The translations under genes were made by a program, and so were the position numbers. A stretch of 42,971 bases of DNA, from the NCBI GenBank assembly GCA_958422185.1, contig CATZNW010000024.1:1-42971 (forward strand), written 5' to 3'. Origin of the DNA: an uncultured Clostridium sp. Lineage in GTDB: Bacteria; Bacillota; Clostridia; Oscillospirales; Acutalibacteraceae. Shown one piece after another: positions 8,493 through 14,565 of this stretch; within the stretch, counting starts at the first letter, position 1; each line of letters begins with the position of its first letter. The notes below the pieces were generated by a model. It did not search any database, was not told the DNA's origin, and was given only the letters and a program-made list of their open reading frames with translations.

Positions 8493-10682
8493 TCAGTCTC
8501 TGCGCGGACGGCGATGACTGTCTCTTCTGGGCTTTCTGGGTGACTCGTCAATATCGTTTTCTGGCTTTAAACCATCCAGCTCGATAAGAGCATCACGCCT
8601 TGAAAGGTTGATCCTGCCCTGGTCGTCGATCTCGATGCATTTAACAACTACCGTATCGCCGACGTTTACAACGTCCTCTACCTTATCCACTCTCTTGACG
8701 TCAAGCCTTGAGATATGAACAAGCCCCTCTTTGCCGGGAGCGATCTCAACAAACGCGCCGAAATTCATAAGCCTTGTTACAACGCCGTTGTAGAATGCGC
8801 CTACCTCGGGATCTGTCGCAATAAGTTTAACAACATCTCTTGCGCTGTTGCATTTATCAATATCAATACCGCTGATGAATACGCGGCCGTCCTCTTCAAT
8901 ATCAACTTTAACGTCAAAGTCGCTCTGGATCTCCTGAATGACCTTGCCGCCCTTGCCGATAACATCGCCGATCTTGTCAGGATCAATAGAAAGAGTAACC
9001 ATCTTGGGCGCGTATTTGGAAAGTTCCTTGCGCGGCTCGCTGATAACGGGCAGCATGATTTCGTCAAGAATATAATTTCTTGCTTTGTGGGTCTTTGCAA
9101 AGGCTTCTTTAATGATCTCCGGAGTAAGGCCGTGTACTTTAAGGTCCATCTGGATAGCGGTGATGCCGTTCTTTGTGCCTGCAACCTTGAAGTCCATATC
9201 GCCGTAGAAATCTTCAAGTCCCTGTATATCCACCATAGTCATAAAGTCGCCGTAAACGCCCTGATCACCGGTGATCAGTCCGCAGCTGATGCCTGCAACG
9301 GGAGCCTTGATCGGAACGCCCGCCGCCATAAGCGAAAGCGTGGATCCGCATACGGAACCCTGTGAAGTGGAGCCGTTTGAGGAAAGAACCTCTGATACTA
9401 CGCGTATGCAGTAGGGGAATTCGTCAACACTGGGGATTACGGGAAGAAGCGCCTTTTCGGCAAGAGCGCCGTGGCCGATCTCACGTCTGCCGGGCCCTCT
9501 TGACGGCTTTGTTTCACCAACGCTGAAGGACGGGAAATTGTAATGGTGGATGTATCTCTTCTCTTTCTGCTCGTCCAGGCCGTCAAGCTGCTGACAGTCG
9601 CTCATCGGGCCGAGCGTTGTTACGGAGAGCACCTGCGTCTGGCCTCTTGTGAACATGCCTGAGCCATGCGCTCTGTCCAGCAGATCTATCTCCGCATTGA
9701 GCGGGCGGATCTCGTCTATTCCTCTGCCGTCAACACGTTTGTGCTCGTCTTTGAGCCAGGAACGGACAACATGCTTCTGTACAAGATACATGATCTCGTC
9801 AATCTTTTCCTCGCAGCCCTCAAATCTTTCGTCAAATTTCTCATGGACGGCGGCATATATAGGAAGAAGAGCTTCGTCACGAACAAGTTTATCGTCCGTA
9901 TCCAGCGCTTTCTTAACGTCATCTATGCAGAAATCTTCGATCTCGGCAAAGATCTCAGGATCCGGGTCTGATGATTCATATTCAAACTTCGGCTTGCCGA
10001 TCTCGTCAACGATGCCCTGAATGAATTTAACCATCTTTTTATTCTCTTCATGGCCTGCCATAATGCAGTCAAACATAAGATCGTCCGGAATTTCATTACC
10101 GCCTGCCTCTATCATGGCAACCAGGTCGGCAGTTGACGCAACGGTAAGTGTAAGATCCGTCTTTTCCCTCTGCTCAAGAGTGGGGTTAAGAACGATCTCG
10201 CCGTCAACAAGTCCAACGTTTACGGAAGAGATCGGGCCGTCCCACGGAATATCGGATACGGCGATAGCGGCGGACACGCCGATAGCTGCCGTAACTTCCG
10301 GCGAACAGTCAGGATCAACGCTCATAACCGTTGCAACTACGGAGCAGTCGTTTCTGAGGTCTTTGGGGAAGAGCGGGCGGATGGGCCTGTCTATGCATCT
10401 GCTGGTAAGGATCGCCTTCTCGCTTGCCCTGCCCTCGCGGCGCAGGAAGGAGCCGGGAATCTTGCCGACGGAATACATCTTCTCTTCGTAATCAACGGAA
10501 AGCGGGAAGAAATCAATGCCTTCCCTGGGTTTGGTAGATGCCGTTACGGTGCAGAGCACCTGTGTTTCGCCGTATGTTGCAAAGAACGCGGCGTTTGCAA
10601 GGCCTGCCATTTTGCCTGTTTCAAGCGTAAATTTGCGGCCTGCAAATTCTGTTTCCCATTTTTTGTAGTTCTTGAAAAACAT
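8493..10682 (-). CDS. pnp: Polyribonucleotide nucleotidyltransferase (PNPase)
   Basis: A 729-residue protein with the full PNPase layout. A first RNase PH-like domain (about residues 10-145) is followed by the helical linker and a second, catalytic RNase PH domain (about 320-460, with SRGPGRREIGHGALAEKA and YGDMDFKVAGT). A KH domain carries the GKGGK loop near 555, and an S1 RNA-binding domain begins near GAFYNGVVTRLMNFGAFVEI. It degrades RNA 3' to 5' by phosphorolysis and works with the degradosome and in mRNA turnover. The C-terminus is a short basic Arg-rich tail after the S1 domain. The start is the ATG of MFFKNYKKW, with GAGG 8 nt upstream. A possible in-frame extension to 10748 runs through the leader hairpin and is rejected. 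It lies downstream of rpsO as in many bacteria. Confidence 0.97.
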   Translation of the reverse strand: MFFKNYKKWETEFAGRKFTLETGKMAGLANAAFFATYGETQVLCTVTASTKPREGIDFFPLSVDYEEKMYSVGKIPGSFLRREGRASEKAILTSRCIDRPIRPLFPKDLRNDCSVVATVMSVDPDCSPEVTAAIGVSAAIAVSDIPWDGPISSVNVGLVDGEIVLNPTLEQREKTDLTLTVASTADLVAMIEAGGNEIPDDLMFDCIMAGHEENKKMVKFIQGIVDEIGKPKFEYESSDPDPEIFAEIEDFCIDDVKKALDTDDKLVRDEALLPIYAAVHEKFDERFEGCEEKIDEIMYLVQKHVVRSWLKDEHKRVDGRGIDEIRPLNAEIDLLDRAHGSGMFTRGQTQVLSVTTLGPMSDCQQLDGLDEQKEKRYIHHYNFPSFSVGETKPSRGPGRREIGHGALAEKALLPVIPSVDEFPYCIRVVSEVLSSNGSTSQGSVCGSTLSLMAAGVPIKAPVAGISCGLITGDQGVYGDFMTMVDIQGLEDFYGDMDFKVAGTKNGITAIQMDLKVHGLTPEIIKEAFAKTHKARNYILDEIMLPVISEPRKELSKYAPKMVTLSIDPDKIGDVIGKGGKVIQEIQSDFDVKVDIEEDGRVFISGIDIDKCNSARDVVKLIATDPEVGAFYNGVVTRLMNFGAFVEIAPGKEGLVHISRLDVKRVDKVEDVVNVGDTVVVKCIEIDDQGRINLSRRDALIELDGLKPENDIDESPRKPRRDSHRRPRRD

Positions 10683-10712
10683 AATTTTTACCTCACTTTT
10701 ATTTTTATATTC

Positions 10713-10792
10713 CAAAGGAGGCGCAATAGTAATAAATTCAAAGCGCAAAATGTTTTACGCCCTCAGTTTACTACTATTTCTCAGCCTCCTTA
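10713..10792 (-). promoter_or_regulatory. Long leader hairpin of pnp, possible RNase III/autoregulation site
   Basis: AAAGGAGGC..CAATAGTAATAAA (10714-10737) is complementary to the segment 10766-10791, apart from a small asymmetric internal loop. The inner part GCG-AAAA/TTTT-CGC extends the pairing almost to the tip, giving an ~80-nt duplex. It lies in the rpsO-pnp intergenic region, 30 bp before the pnp start. Enterobacterial pnp has an RNase III-cleaved leader hairpin at the same place that mediates PNPase autocontrol; a similar role here is inference. Confidence 0.6.
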
Positions 10793-10823
10793 CGGTCATT
10801 TTAAGCCCTTTGGGGCGTTTTTA

Positions 10824-10859
10824 AAGATAAAAAGCAGACGGCAATTTCTGCCGCCTGCC
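10824..10859 (-). terminator. Terminator between rpsO and pnp
   Basis: On the minus strand GCAGGCGGCA pairs with TGCCGTCTGC around a short loop, followed by TTTTTATC. It should reduce but not abolish transcription into pnp. Confidence 0.85.
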
Positions 10860-10866
10860 TGGCTGA

Positions 10867-11142
10867 TTATCTGTCTAAAGTATCACGGATGCCCAGCTTT
10901 GCAACAAGCGCACGGTATCTGGTGATATCGGTCTTGTAAAGATACGCAAGAAGATTCCTTCTGTGACCAACCATCTTAAGAAGGCCGCGGCGGGAATGGT
11001 TATCCTTCTTATGGATCTTAAGATGAGCGGTAAGCTCATTGATCCTTGTTGTAAGAACCGCGATCTGAACCTCCGGAGAACCGGTATCGTTCTCGTGCGT
11101 TGCATACTCCTTGATGATAGCCTGCTTTTCTGCCTGTGTCAT
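10867..11142 (-). CDS. rpsO: 30S ribosomal protein S15
   Basis: A 91-residue protein with the S15 signature, including HENDTGSPEVQIAVLTTRI near residue 15, HKKDNHSRRGLLKMVGHRR near 57, and a basic C-terminal helix ending in LGIRDTLDR. It binds the central domain of 16S rRNA and is an early step in small-subunit assembly. The start is the ATG of MTQAEKQ, with GAGGTG 6 nt upstream. The in-frame extension to 11181 lies in the leader. It is the first gene of an rpsO-pnp unit with a strong promoter about 115 bp upstream. The leader is long enough to hold a control element, and short inverted repeats around GGCGCC can be seen, but no specific autoregulatory fold could be assigned. Confidence 0.97.
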   Translation of the reverse strand: MTQAEKQAIIKEYATHENDTGSPEVQIAVLTTRINELTAHLKIHKKDNHSRRGLLKMVGHRRNLLAYLYKTDITRYRALVAKLGIRDTLDR

Positions 11143-11256
11143 TTCTTTCACCTCTTTTATAGTATTCGCCGATAAGCGCAAAACTCAGATATGGGAATGG
11201 TGAACTCGCCAAAGGCGCCTGCGCCCGTATCCGGGTAATTCGTATTCAGCGAATGA

Positions 11257-11285
11257 ATTATAGCATACAAAAACAGAATTGTAAA
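11257..11285 (-). promoter_or_regulatory. rpsO-pnp promoter
   Basis: On the minus strand TTTACA (11280-11285) and TATAAT (11257-11262) are 17 bp apart, with TG one base before the -10 (extended -10). Confidence 0.85.
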
Positions 11286-11386
11286 GACTTAATTTTTATT
11301 ATACTGATTTTAGTATTTAACTGTATCTTTTGTAAATATCACAGTCCTGATAATTCGTGCCGTTCCAGTCCGTGCAGAAATTATCG

Positions 11387-11428
11387 TAGTAATTTTTTTA
11401 CTAAAGTCAATAGTAAATTTTTGTACTA
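11387..11428. promoter_or_regulatory. Twin palindromic operators of the first XRE regulator
   Basis: TAGTA-N7-TACTA (11387-11403) and TAGTA-N8-TACTA (11411-11428) lie 24 bp apart, start to start. A TATAAT at 11431-11436 follows directly. The second box abuts the -10, a position that fits autorepression. Confidence 0.6.
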
Positions 11429-11454
11429 CATATAATTGTAGCAGGTGAATTGTT

Positions 11455-11673
11455 ATGGACTATATAAAACGCATTCGTGATCTTAGGGAGGATCATGATA
11501 AAACACAGCAGGATATTGCCGATATTTTGGGCACTTCGCAGACGATGTACGCAAGATATGAGCGCGGCGCAAATGAATTACCTGTTCGCCATTTGATAAA
11601 ACTTTCCGATTATTACGGCGTTTCAACGGATTATATTTTAGGCAGAACGGAGAATCCAAATATATGCAGATAG
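11455..11673 (+). CDS. Small XRE-family (Cro/C1-type HTH) regulator
   Basis: A 72-residue protein that is essentially one helix-turn-helix domain. The N-terminal RIRDLREDHDKTQQDIADIL, the recognition helix around TSQTMYARYERGANELPVRH and the closing LSDYYGVSTDYILGR are standard for HTH_3 regulators. It has no sensor or effector domain. The start has AGCAGGTG about 7 nt upstream. It is monocistronic, between rpsO and rplU, with no adjacent partner gene. Its own promoter carries two near-identical palindromes, suggesting autoregulation. It shares the RIRDLRED start and single-domain layout with the XRE gene at 22483-22692, so the two are probably related. Confidence 0.85.
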   Translation: MDYIKRIRDLREDHDKTQQDIADILGTSQTMYARYERGANELPVRHLIKLSDYYGVSTDYILGRTENPNICR

Positions 11674-11734
11674 ATTATGACATTGTTTGAAAAAATAAAA
11701 TACAGAAAATTAACGGATTTTTCGTTAGGCAAAG

Positions 11735-11756
11735 CTTCGGCAAAATTTTGCCGAAG
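11735..11756. repeat. Perfect 22-bp palindrome between XRE gene and rplU promoter
   Basis: CTTCGGCAAAA and TTTTGCCGAAG are perfect complements with no loop. Just before it TAACG-N7-CGTTA (from about 11711) can form another small hairpin. No T run follows, so it is not a clear terminator; it could end the XRE transcript weakly or bind a protein. Confidence 0.45.
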
Positions 11757-11832
11757 GGAGTATACTTTGTGTATGTGACCAAGCGGAATTTTGCCGGTAA
11801 CGCAGCATAACGGGAAAATACGTAATTTTTAC

Positions 11833-11860
11833 TTGACTTTATTATTCTATATGCTATAAT
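11833..11860 (+). promoter_or_regulatory. Promoter of the rplU-prp-rpmA operon
   Basis: TTGACT (11833-11838) and TATAAT (11855-11860) are separated by 16 bp, with an extended -10 TGC. Confidence 0.85.
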
Positions 11861-11866
11861 TATTAA

Positions 11867-11935
11867 GCCGCATATTGCAGGTATGTAAGAAACGCATATG
11901 TTCACCTGCCATAGCGAGTCTGAATAAAGGAAGGT
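11867..11935 (+). promoter_or_regulatory. L21 leader RNA (ribosomal protein autoregulatory element)
   Basis: Directly downstream of the promoter, GCAGGTATGT (11877-11886) pairs with ACATATG/ACCTGC elements ending at 11909 around an AAGAAACG loop. This fits the Firmicutes L21 leader found before rplU. It is thought to let ribosomal protein excess reduce expression of the operon. The family call is from shape and position. Confidence 0.6.
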
Positions 11936-11942
11936 AAAATCT

Positions 11943-12251
11943 ATGTACGCTGTTATCGTAACCGGCGGCAAGCAGTATAAGGTTTCCGAGGGCGATGTTG
12001 TTTACGTTGAGAAGCTCGGCGCTGATGCGGATGCTGAAGTCACTTTTGATAACGTTCTTGCTGTAAGCGACGGCAAAGGCATCAAAACCGGCAAAGACTG
12101 CGCAAAGGCAACCGTTACCGCCAAGGTTCTTAAAAACGGCAAGGCTAAGAAAATCACGGTATTTACTTATAAGCCGAAGAAGAACGAAAAGCGCAAGATG
12201 GGTCATCGCCAGCCGTATACCAAGGTTGAGATCACCGCTATCAACGCTTAA
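11943..12251 (+). CDS. rplU: 50S ribosomal protein L21
   Basis: A 102-residue protein matching L21 over its whole length. It has the N-terminal MYAVIVTGGKQYKVSEGD strand, FDNVLAVSDG in the middle, and the C-terminal signature KPKKNEKRKMGHRQPYTKVEI that contacts 23S rRNA. AAGGAAGG lies about 10 nt upstream of the ATG. It is the first gene of the classical rplU-prp-rpmA operon, under a strong promoter and probable L21 leader. Confidence 0.97.
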   Translation: MYAVIVTGGKQYKVSEGDVVYVEKLGADADAEVTFDNVLAVSDGKGIKTGKDCAKATVTAKVLKNGKAKKITVFTYKPKKNEKRKMGHRQPYTKVEITAINA

Positions 12252-12256
12252 TCAAA

Positions 12257-12574
12257 ATGATTGAAACAGAATTTTTCAGATCGGGTGATCTTTATACGGG
12301 CTTTGTTTCAAAAGGCCATGCGCTGACCGCTCCCAGCGGGCAGGATATTCTGTGTGCGTTCGTGTCAAGCGCCTGCCTTATGGCGGCAAACACCGTTACG
12401 GACGTTTTGAATCTGTCCGCAGAGGCAGAAGCGGATAAGGGCTATTTGAAGCTTGTTATAAAAGAGGATCCGACCCCTGCTCAGGATATTATGAAAGGGC
12501 TGTTGCTTCATTTAAGCGAACTCCAAAACGATTATCCTGAAAACATCAAAATTAAAATTTCGGAGGTGCAGTAA
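12257..12574 (+). CDS. prp: Ribosomal-processing cysteine protease Prp
   Basis: A 105-residue protein of the Prp (YsxB) family. The catalytic His is in SKGHALT near residue 22, and the catalytic Cys in GQDILCAFVSSA near residue 34. Prp removes the N-terminal extension of L27 in Firmicutes and related bacteria before the protein enters the ribosome. It sits between rplU and rpmA, as is usual. The ATG follows the rplU stop by 5 bp without an evident Shine-Dalgarno, so translation may depend on coupling to rplU. The substrate encoded next door carries the expected extension, so the pair looks functional. Confidence 0.92.
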   Translation: MIETEFFRSGDLYTGFVSKGHALTAPSGQDILCAFVSSACLMAANTVTDVLNLSAEAEADKGYLKLVIKEDPTPAQDIMKGLLLHLSELQNDYPENIKIKISEVQ

Positions 12575-12859
12575 ATGCTTAAGTTAGATATACAGCTTTT
12601 TGCTCATAAAAAAGGTATGGGTTCAACAAAAAACGGCCGTGATTCCGAATCCAAGCGCCTCGGCGCGAAAAGAGCGGACGGTCAGTTCGTTCTTGCCGGC
12701 AACATCCTTTACCGCCAGAGAGGAACGCATATCCATCCCGGAAACAATGTCGGCATCGGCTCAGACGATACGCTCTTTGCCTTGATTGACGGCACTGTTA
12801 AGTTTGAGAGAATGGGCAAAAACAAGAAAAAGGTTTCTGTTTACCCTGTTGAGCAGTAA
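12575..12859 (+). CDS. rpmA: 50S ribosomal protein L27 with Prp-cleaved N-terminal extension
   Basis: A 94-residue L27 beginning MLKLDIQLFAHKKG. The first ten residues are the known Prp recognition extension, with cleavage expected after the Phe-Ala so that the mature protein starts at His-Lys-Lys-Gly. That mature N-terminus reaches toward the peptidyl transferase centre. Conserved GSTKNGRDSESKRLG and RQRGTHIHPGNNVG segments follow. The ATG directly abuts the prp stop, with GGAGGTG 6 nt upstream. It is the last gene of the operon, followed by two terminators. obgE, often next in this operon, lies instead at 23438. Confidence 0.97.
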   Translation: MLKLDIQLFAHKKGMGSTKNGRDSESKRLGAKRADGQFVLAGNILYRQRGTHIHPGNNVGIGSDDTLFALIDGTVKFERMGKNKKKVSVYPVEQ

Positions 12860-12880
12860 CCGACATACATGAAAATAAAA

Positions 12881-12916
12881 GCAAGGCTTTCGCTTCGGCA
12901 AAAGCCCTGTTTTTCT
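12881..12916 (+). terminator. First terminator of the rplU operon
   Basis: CAAGGCTTT pairs with AAAGCC-CTG around a CGCTTCGGCA loop, followed by TTTTTCTT. Confidence 0.75.
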
Positions 12917-12940
12917 TAACATGATTTTATTATTTTATAA

Positions 12941-12976
12941 GCGCGGGCCTGCAACAGCGGGTCCGTGCTTTTTTTT
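12941..12976 (+). terminator. Second, tandem terminator
   Basis: GCGCGGGCC (12941-12949) pairs with GGTCCGTGC using two G-U pairs around a TGCAACAGC-type loop, and eight or more T follow. Confidence 0.8.
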
Positions 12977-12991
12977 GTGTGTAAAAAAATA

Positions 12992-13019
12992 TTGATTTTA
13001 TCATCCGGCATGCTATACT
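12992..13019 (+). promoter_or_regulatory. Promoter of the SDR gene
   Basis: TTGATT (12992-12997) and TATACT (13014-13019) are 16 bp apart with an extended -10 TGC. Confidence 0.7.
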
Positions 13020-13077
13020 GAAGTATATATTATATACATTATATTTCTGTATTTTGTTGCGTTGCGGAGGGATTTTA

Positions 13078-13854
13078 ATGGTTGCTGTAATTACAGGCGC
13101 GTCCGGCGGGATAGGAAAAGAAACGGCGCGTATTTTGCTTCAAAAGGGCTGGCGTGTGCTTTGTTTGCAGCGGCATGCCTGTAACATTGCAGGTGCTGAA
13201 AATATGAAATGCGATATTACACAGCAGGCGGATATTGACGCTGCTTTTGCGAAGATAGACAGGGTAGATTTGCTGATAAACAACGCGGGATTCGGCGTTT
13301 CCGGATGTGTGGAATTTACAGATATGAGCGAGATACGCTCCCAGTTTGAACTGAATTTTTTTGCCCATATCGCCGTCACAAAAGCGGCGCTGCCGAAATT
13401 GCGCGAAAGCAGGGGAAAAGTTATATTTATATCCTCGGCGGCGTCCGTTTTTTCTATTCCGTTTCAGTCCTTCTATTCGGCAACGAAGTCGGCAGTGGAA
13501 TCTGTATCGCTTGCGCTTTCAAACGAATTAAAGCAGTTTGGCGTTTCTGTTTGCTCAATACGCCTTGGCGATGTCAAAACCGGGTTCACCGCCGCGCGTA
13601 AAAAAGATCTTGCGGGCGACGATATTTACGGCGGATCGATCACACGCAGTGTTTCAGTTATGGAAAGTGACGAGATAAACGGTATGGGACCCGAGCAGGT
13701 GGCGGCAGGTATTGTTAAAATTGCACAAAAAAGGCGTTTGCCGGTGATTGCAACAGTTGGCGGTAAATATAAAGCTTTCTGTTTCTTGCAGAAAGTTCTG
13801 CCCGCGGGGATCGTAAATAAAATTGTTGGGAAAATGTATATGCCGGAAAAATGA
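13078..13854 (+). CDS. Short-chain dehydrogenase/reductase (SDR) family oxidoreductase
   Basis: A 258-residue classical SDR. The Rossmann motif TGASGGIGKETA is at residues 7-18, NNAGFG near 73, the catalytic Ser in ISSAAS near 120, and the YSATKSA (YxxxK) catalytic pair near 135-139. The C-terminal part is hydrophobic, as in SDRs that act on lipids or steroids, but the substrate is unknown. The ATG has GGAGGG about 7 nt upstream; an in-frame TTG at 13054 lies before that site and is rejected. It is monocistronic, with its own promoter and the feo promoter downstream. Confidence 0.9.
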   Translation: MVAVITGASGGIGKETARILLQKGWRVLCLQRHACNIAGAENMKCDITQQADIDAAFAKIDRVDLLINNAGFGVSGCVEFTDMSEIRSQFELNFFAHIAVTKAALPKLRESRGKVIFISSAASVFSIPFQSFYSATKSAVESVSLALSNELKQFGVSVCSIRLGDVKTGFTAARKKDLAGDDIYGGSITRSVSVMESDEINGMGPEQVAAGIVKIAQKRRLPVIATVGGKYKAFCFLQKVLPAGIVNKIVGKMYMPEK

Positions 13855-13909
13855 TCACCAGCGTAAATTGTGCCCGTTAACAAATTTTTAAATTTATTTG
13901 AAAAACATG

Positions 13910-13938
13910 TTGACATATATTATAAATTATGGTATATT
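13910..13938 (+). promoter_or_regulatory. Promoter of the feo operon
   Basis: A perfect TTGACA (13910-13915) and TATATT (13933-13938) are 17 bp apart with TG before the -10. Confidence 0.8.
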
Positions 13939-13941
13939 TTT

Positions 13942-13995
13942 ATCGGTTAGTGAGCACTAACCGATATTTTTTACGGCATGTTAGCTGAAACTAAC
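13942..13995. promoter_or_regulatory. Two GTTAG-N6-CTAAC operators at the feo promoter
   Basis: The inverted repeat GTTAG-N6-CTAAC occurs at 13946-13961, where the symmetry extends to 24 bp (13942-13965), and at 13980-13995. The first covers the expected transcription start, so a bound protein would block initiation. A metal-dependent repressor of the DtxR/IdeR class is the likely reader, by function and half-site similarity, but this is inference. Confidence 0.6.
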
Positions 13996-14024
13996 TTTAC
14001 GTGCCGCAGTAAGGAGATGTGAAA

Positions 14025-14234
14025 ATGCTTCTTTCTATGGCAGATTATGGCGATAAAAAAACAATTGCTAAAATTACCGGCAAAGAGGATACGCGGCATC
14101 ACCTTGAATCCCTTGGCTTTGTTGAGGGCGCTGACGTAACTGTTGTATCAAGCCTTGGCGGCAATTTGATAGTGAGCGTTAAGGGCACTCGGGTTGCCAT
14201 AAGCCGAACTATTGCAAATAAAATAATTGTCTGA
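14025..14234 (+). CDS. feoA: FeoA-family protein, first copy
   Basis: A 69-residue SH3-like FeoA protein. ITGKEDTRHHLESLGFVEGADVTV followed by NLIVSVKGTRVAISRTIANKI is the usual FeoA pattern. FeoA is a small cytosolic partner of the ferrous iron transporter FeoB. AAGGAG lies 8 nt before the chosen ATG; a GTG two codons earlier overlaps that site. It is the first gene of feoA-feoA-feoB, behind a promoter carrying two operator copies. Confidence 0.92.
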   Translation: MLLSMADYGDKKTIAKITGKEDTRHHLESLGFVEGADVTVVSSLGGNLIVSVKGTRVAISRTIANKIIV

Positions 14235-14258
14235 TCATTTTCAACAGGAGGAGTTGCA

Positions 14259-14480
14259 ATGACTTTAAAGGAAGCAAAGATAGGCTCAACCGTTACCGTT
14301 AAGAAGATTAACGGCGAGGGCGCGCTGAAAAGAAGGATCATGGATATGGGCATAACCAAAGGCGTTTCCGTATATATACGAAAAGTAGCGCCTTTGGGGG
14401 ATCCGATAGAGGTCACCGTGAGGGGCTATGAGCTGTCGCTCAGGAAAGCAGACGCCGCAAGTATAGAAGTGGACGCATAA
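14259..14480 (+). CDS. feoA: FeoA-family protein, second copy
   Basis: A 73-residue FeoA-domain protein, clearly distinct from the first copy. It has GEGALKRRIMDMGITKGVSV and the closing VTVRGYELSLRKADAASIEV. Two tandem FeoA proteins before FeoB are common in Clostridia. AGGAGGAG precedes the ATG, and the gene starts 24 bp after the first copy. An 85-bp gap to feoB holds a third operator copy. Confidence 0.93.
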   Translation: MTLKEAKIGSTVTVKKINGEGALKRRIMDMGITKGVSVYIRKVAPLGDPIEVTVRGYELSLRKADAASIEVDA

Positions 14481-14514
14481 GGCGGCAAAAGAACGCAGTA
14501 AATAATACATAGCG

Positions 14515-14530
14515 GTTAGGCAGCGCTAAC
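14515..14530. promoter_or_regulatory. Third GTTAG-N6-CTAAC operator, between feoA2 and feoB
   Basis: The same arms and the same 6-bp spacer as at the operon promoter occur here inside the operon, just upstream of feoB. It could control an internal promoter or act as a roadblock. Confidence 0.55.
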
Positions 14531-14565
14531 ATCCGGCTGTCTGCCGACTTATGAGGAGGAACATT

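Noticed and set aside
8715..9365. A 216-codon open frame antisense to pnp
   Set aside because: It mirrors conserved pnp sequence, has no ribosome site and shows no recognisable domain.
10683..10748. N-terminal extension of PNPase
   Set aside because: The extra 22 codons lie in the leader hairpin, are not PNPase-like, and the internal ATG has a good ribosome site.
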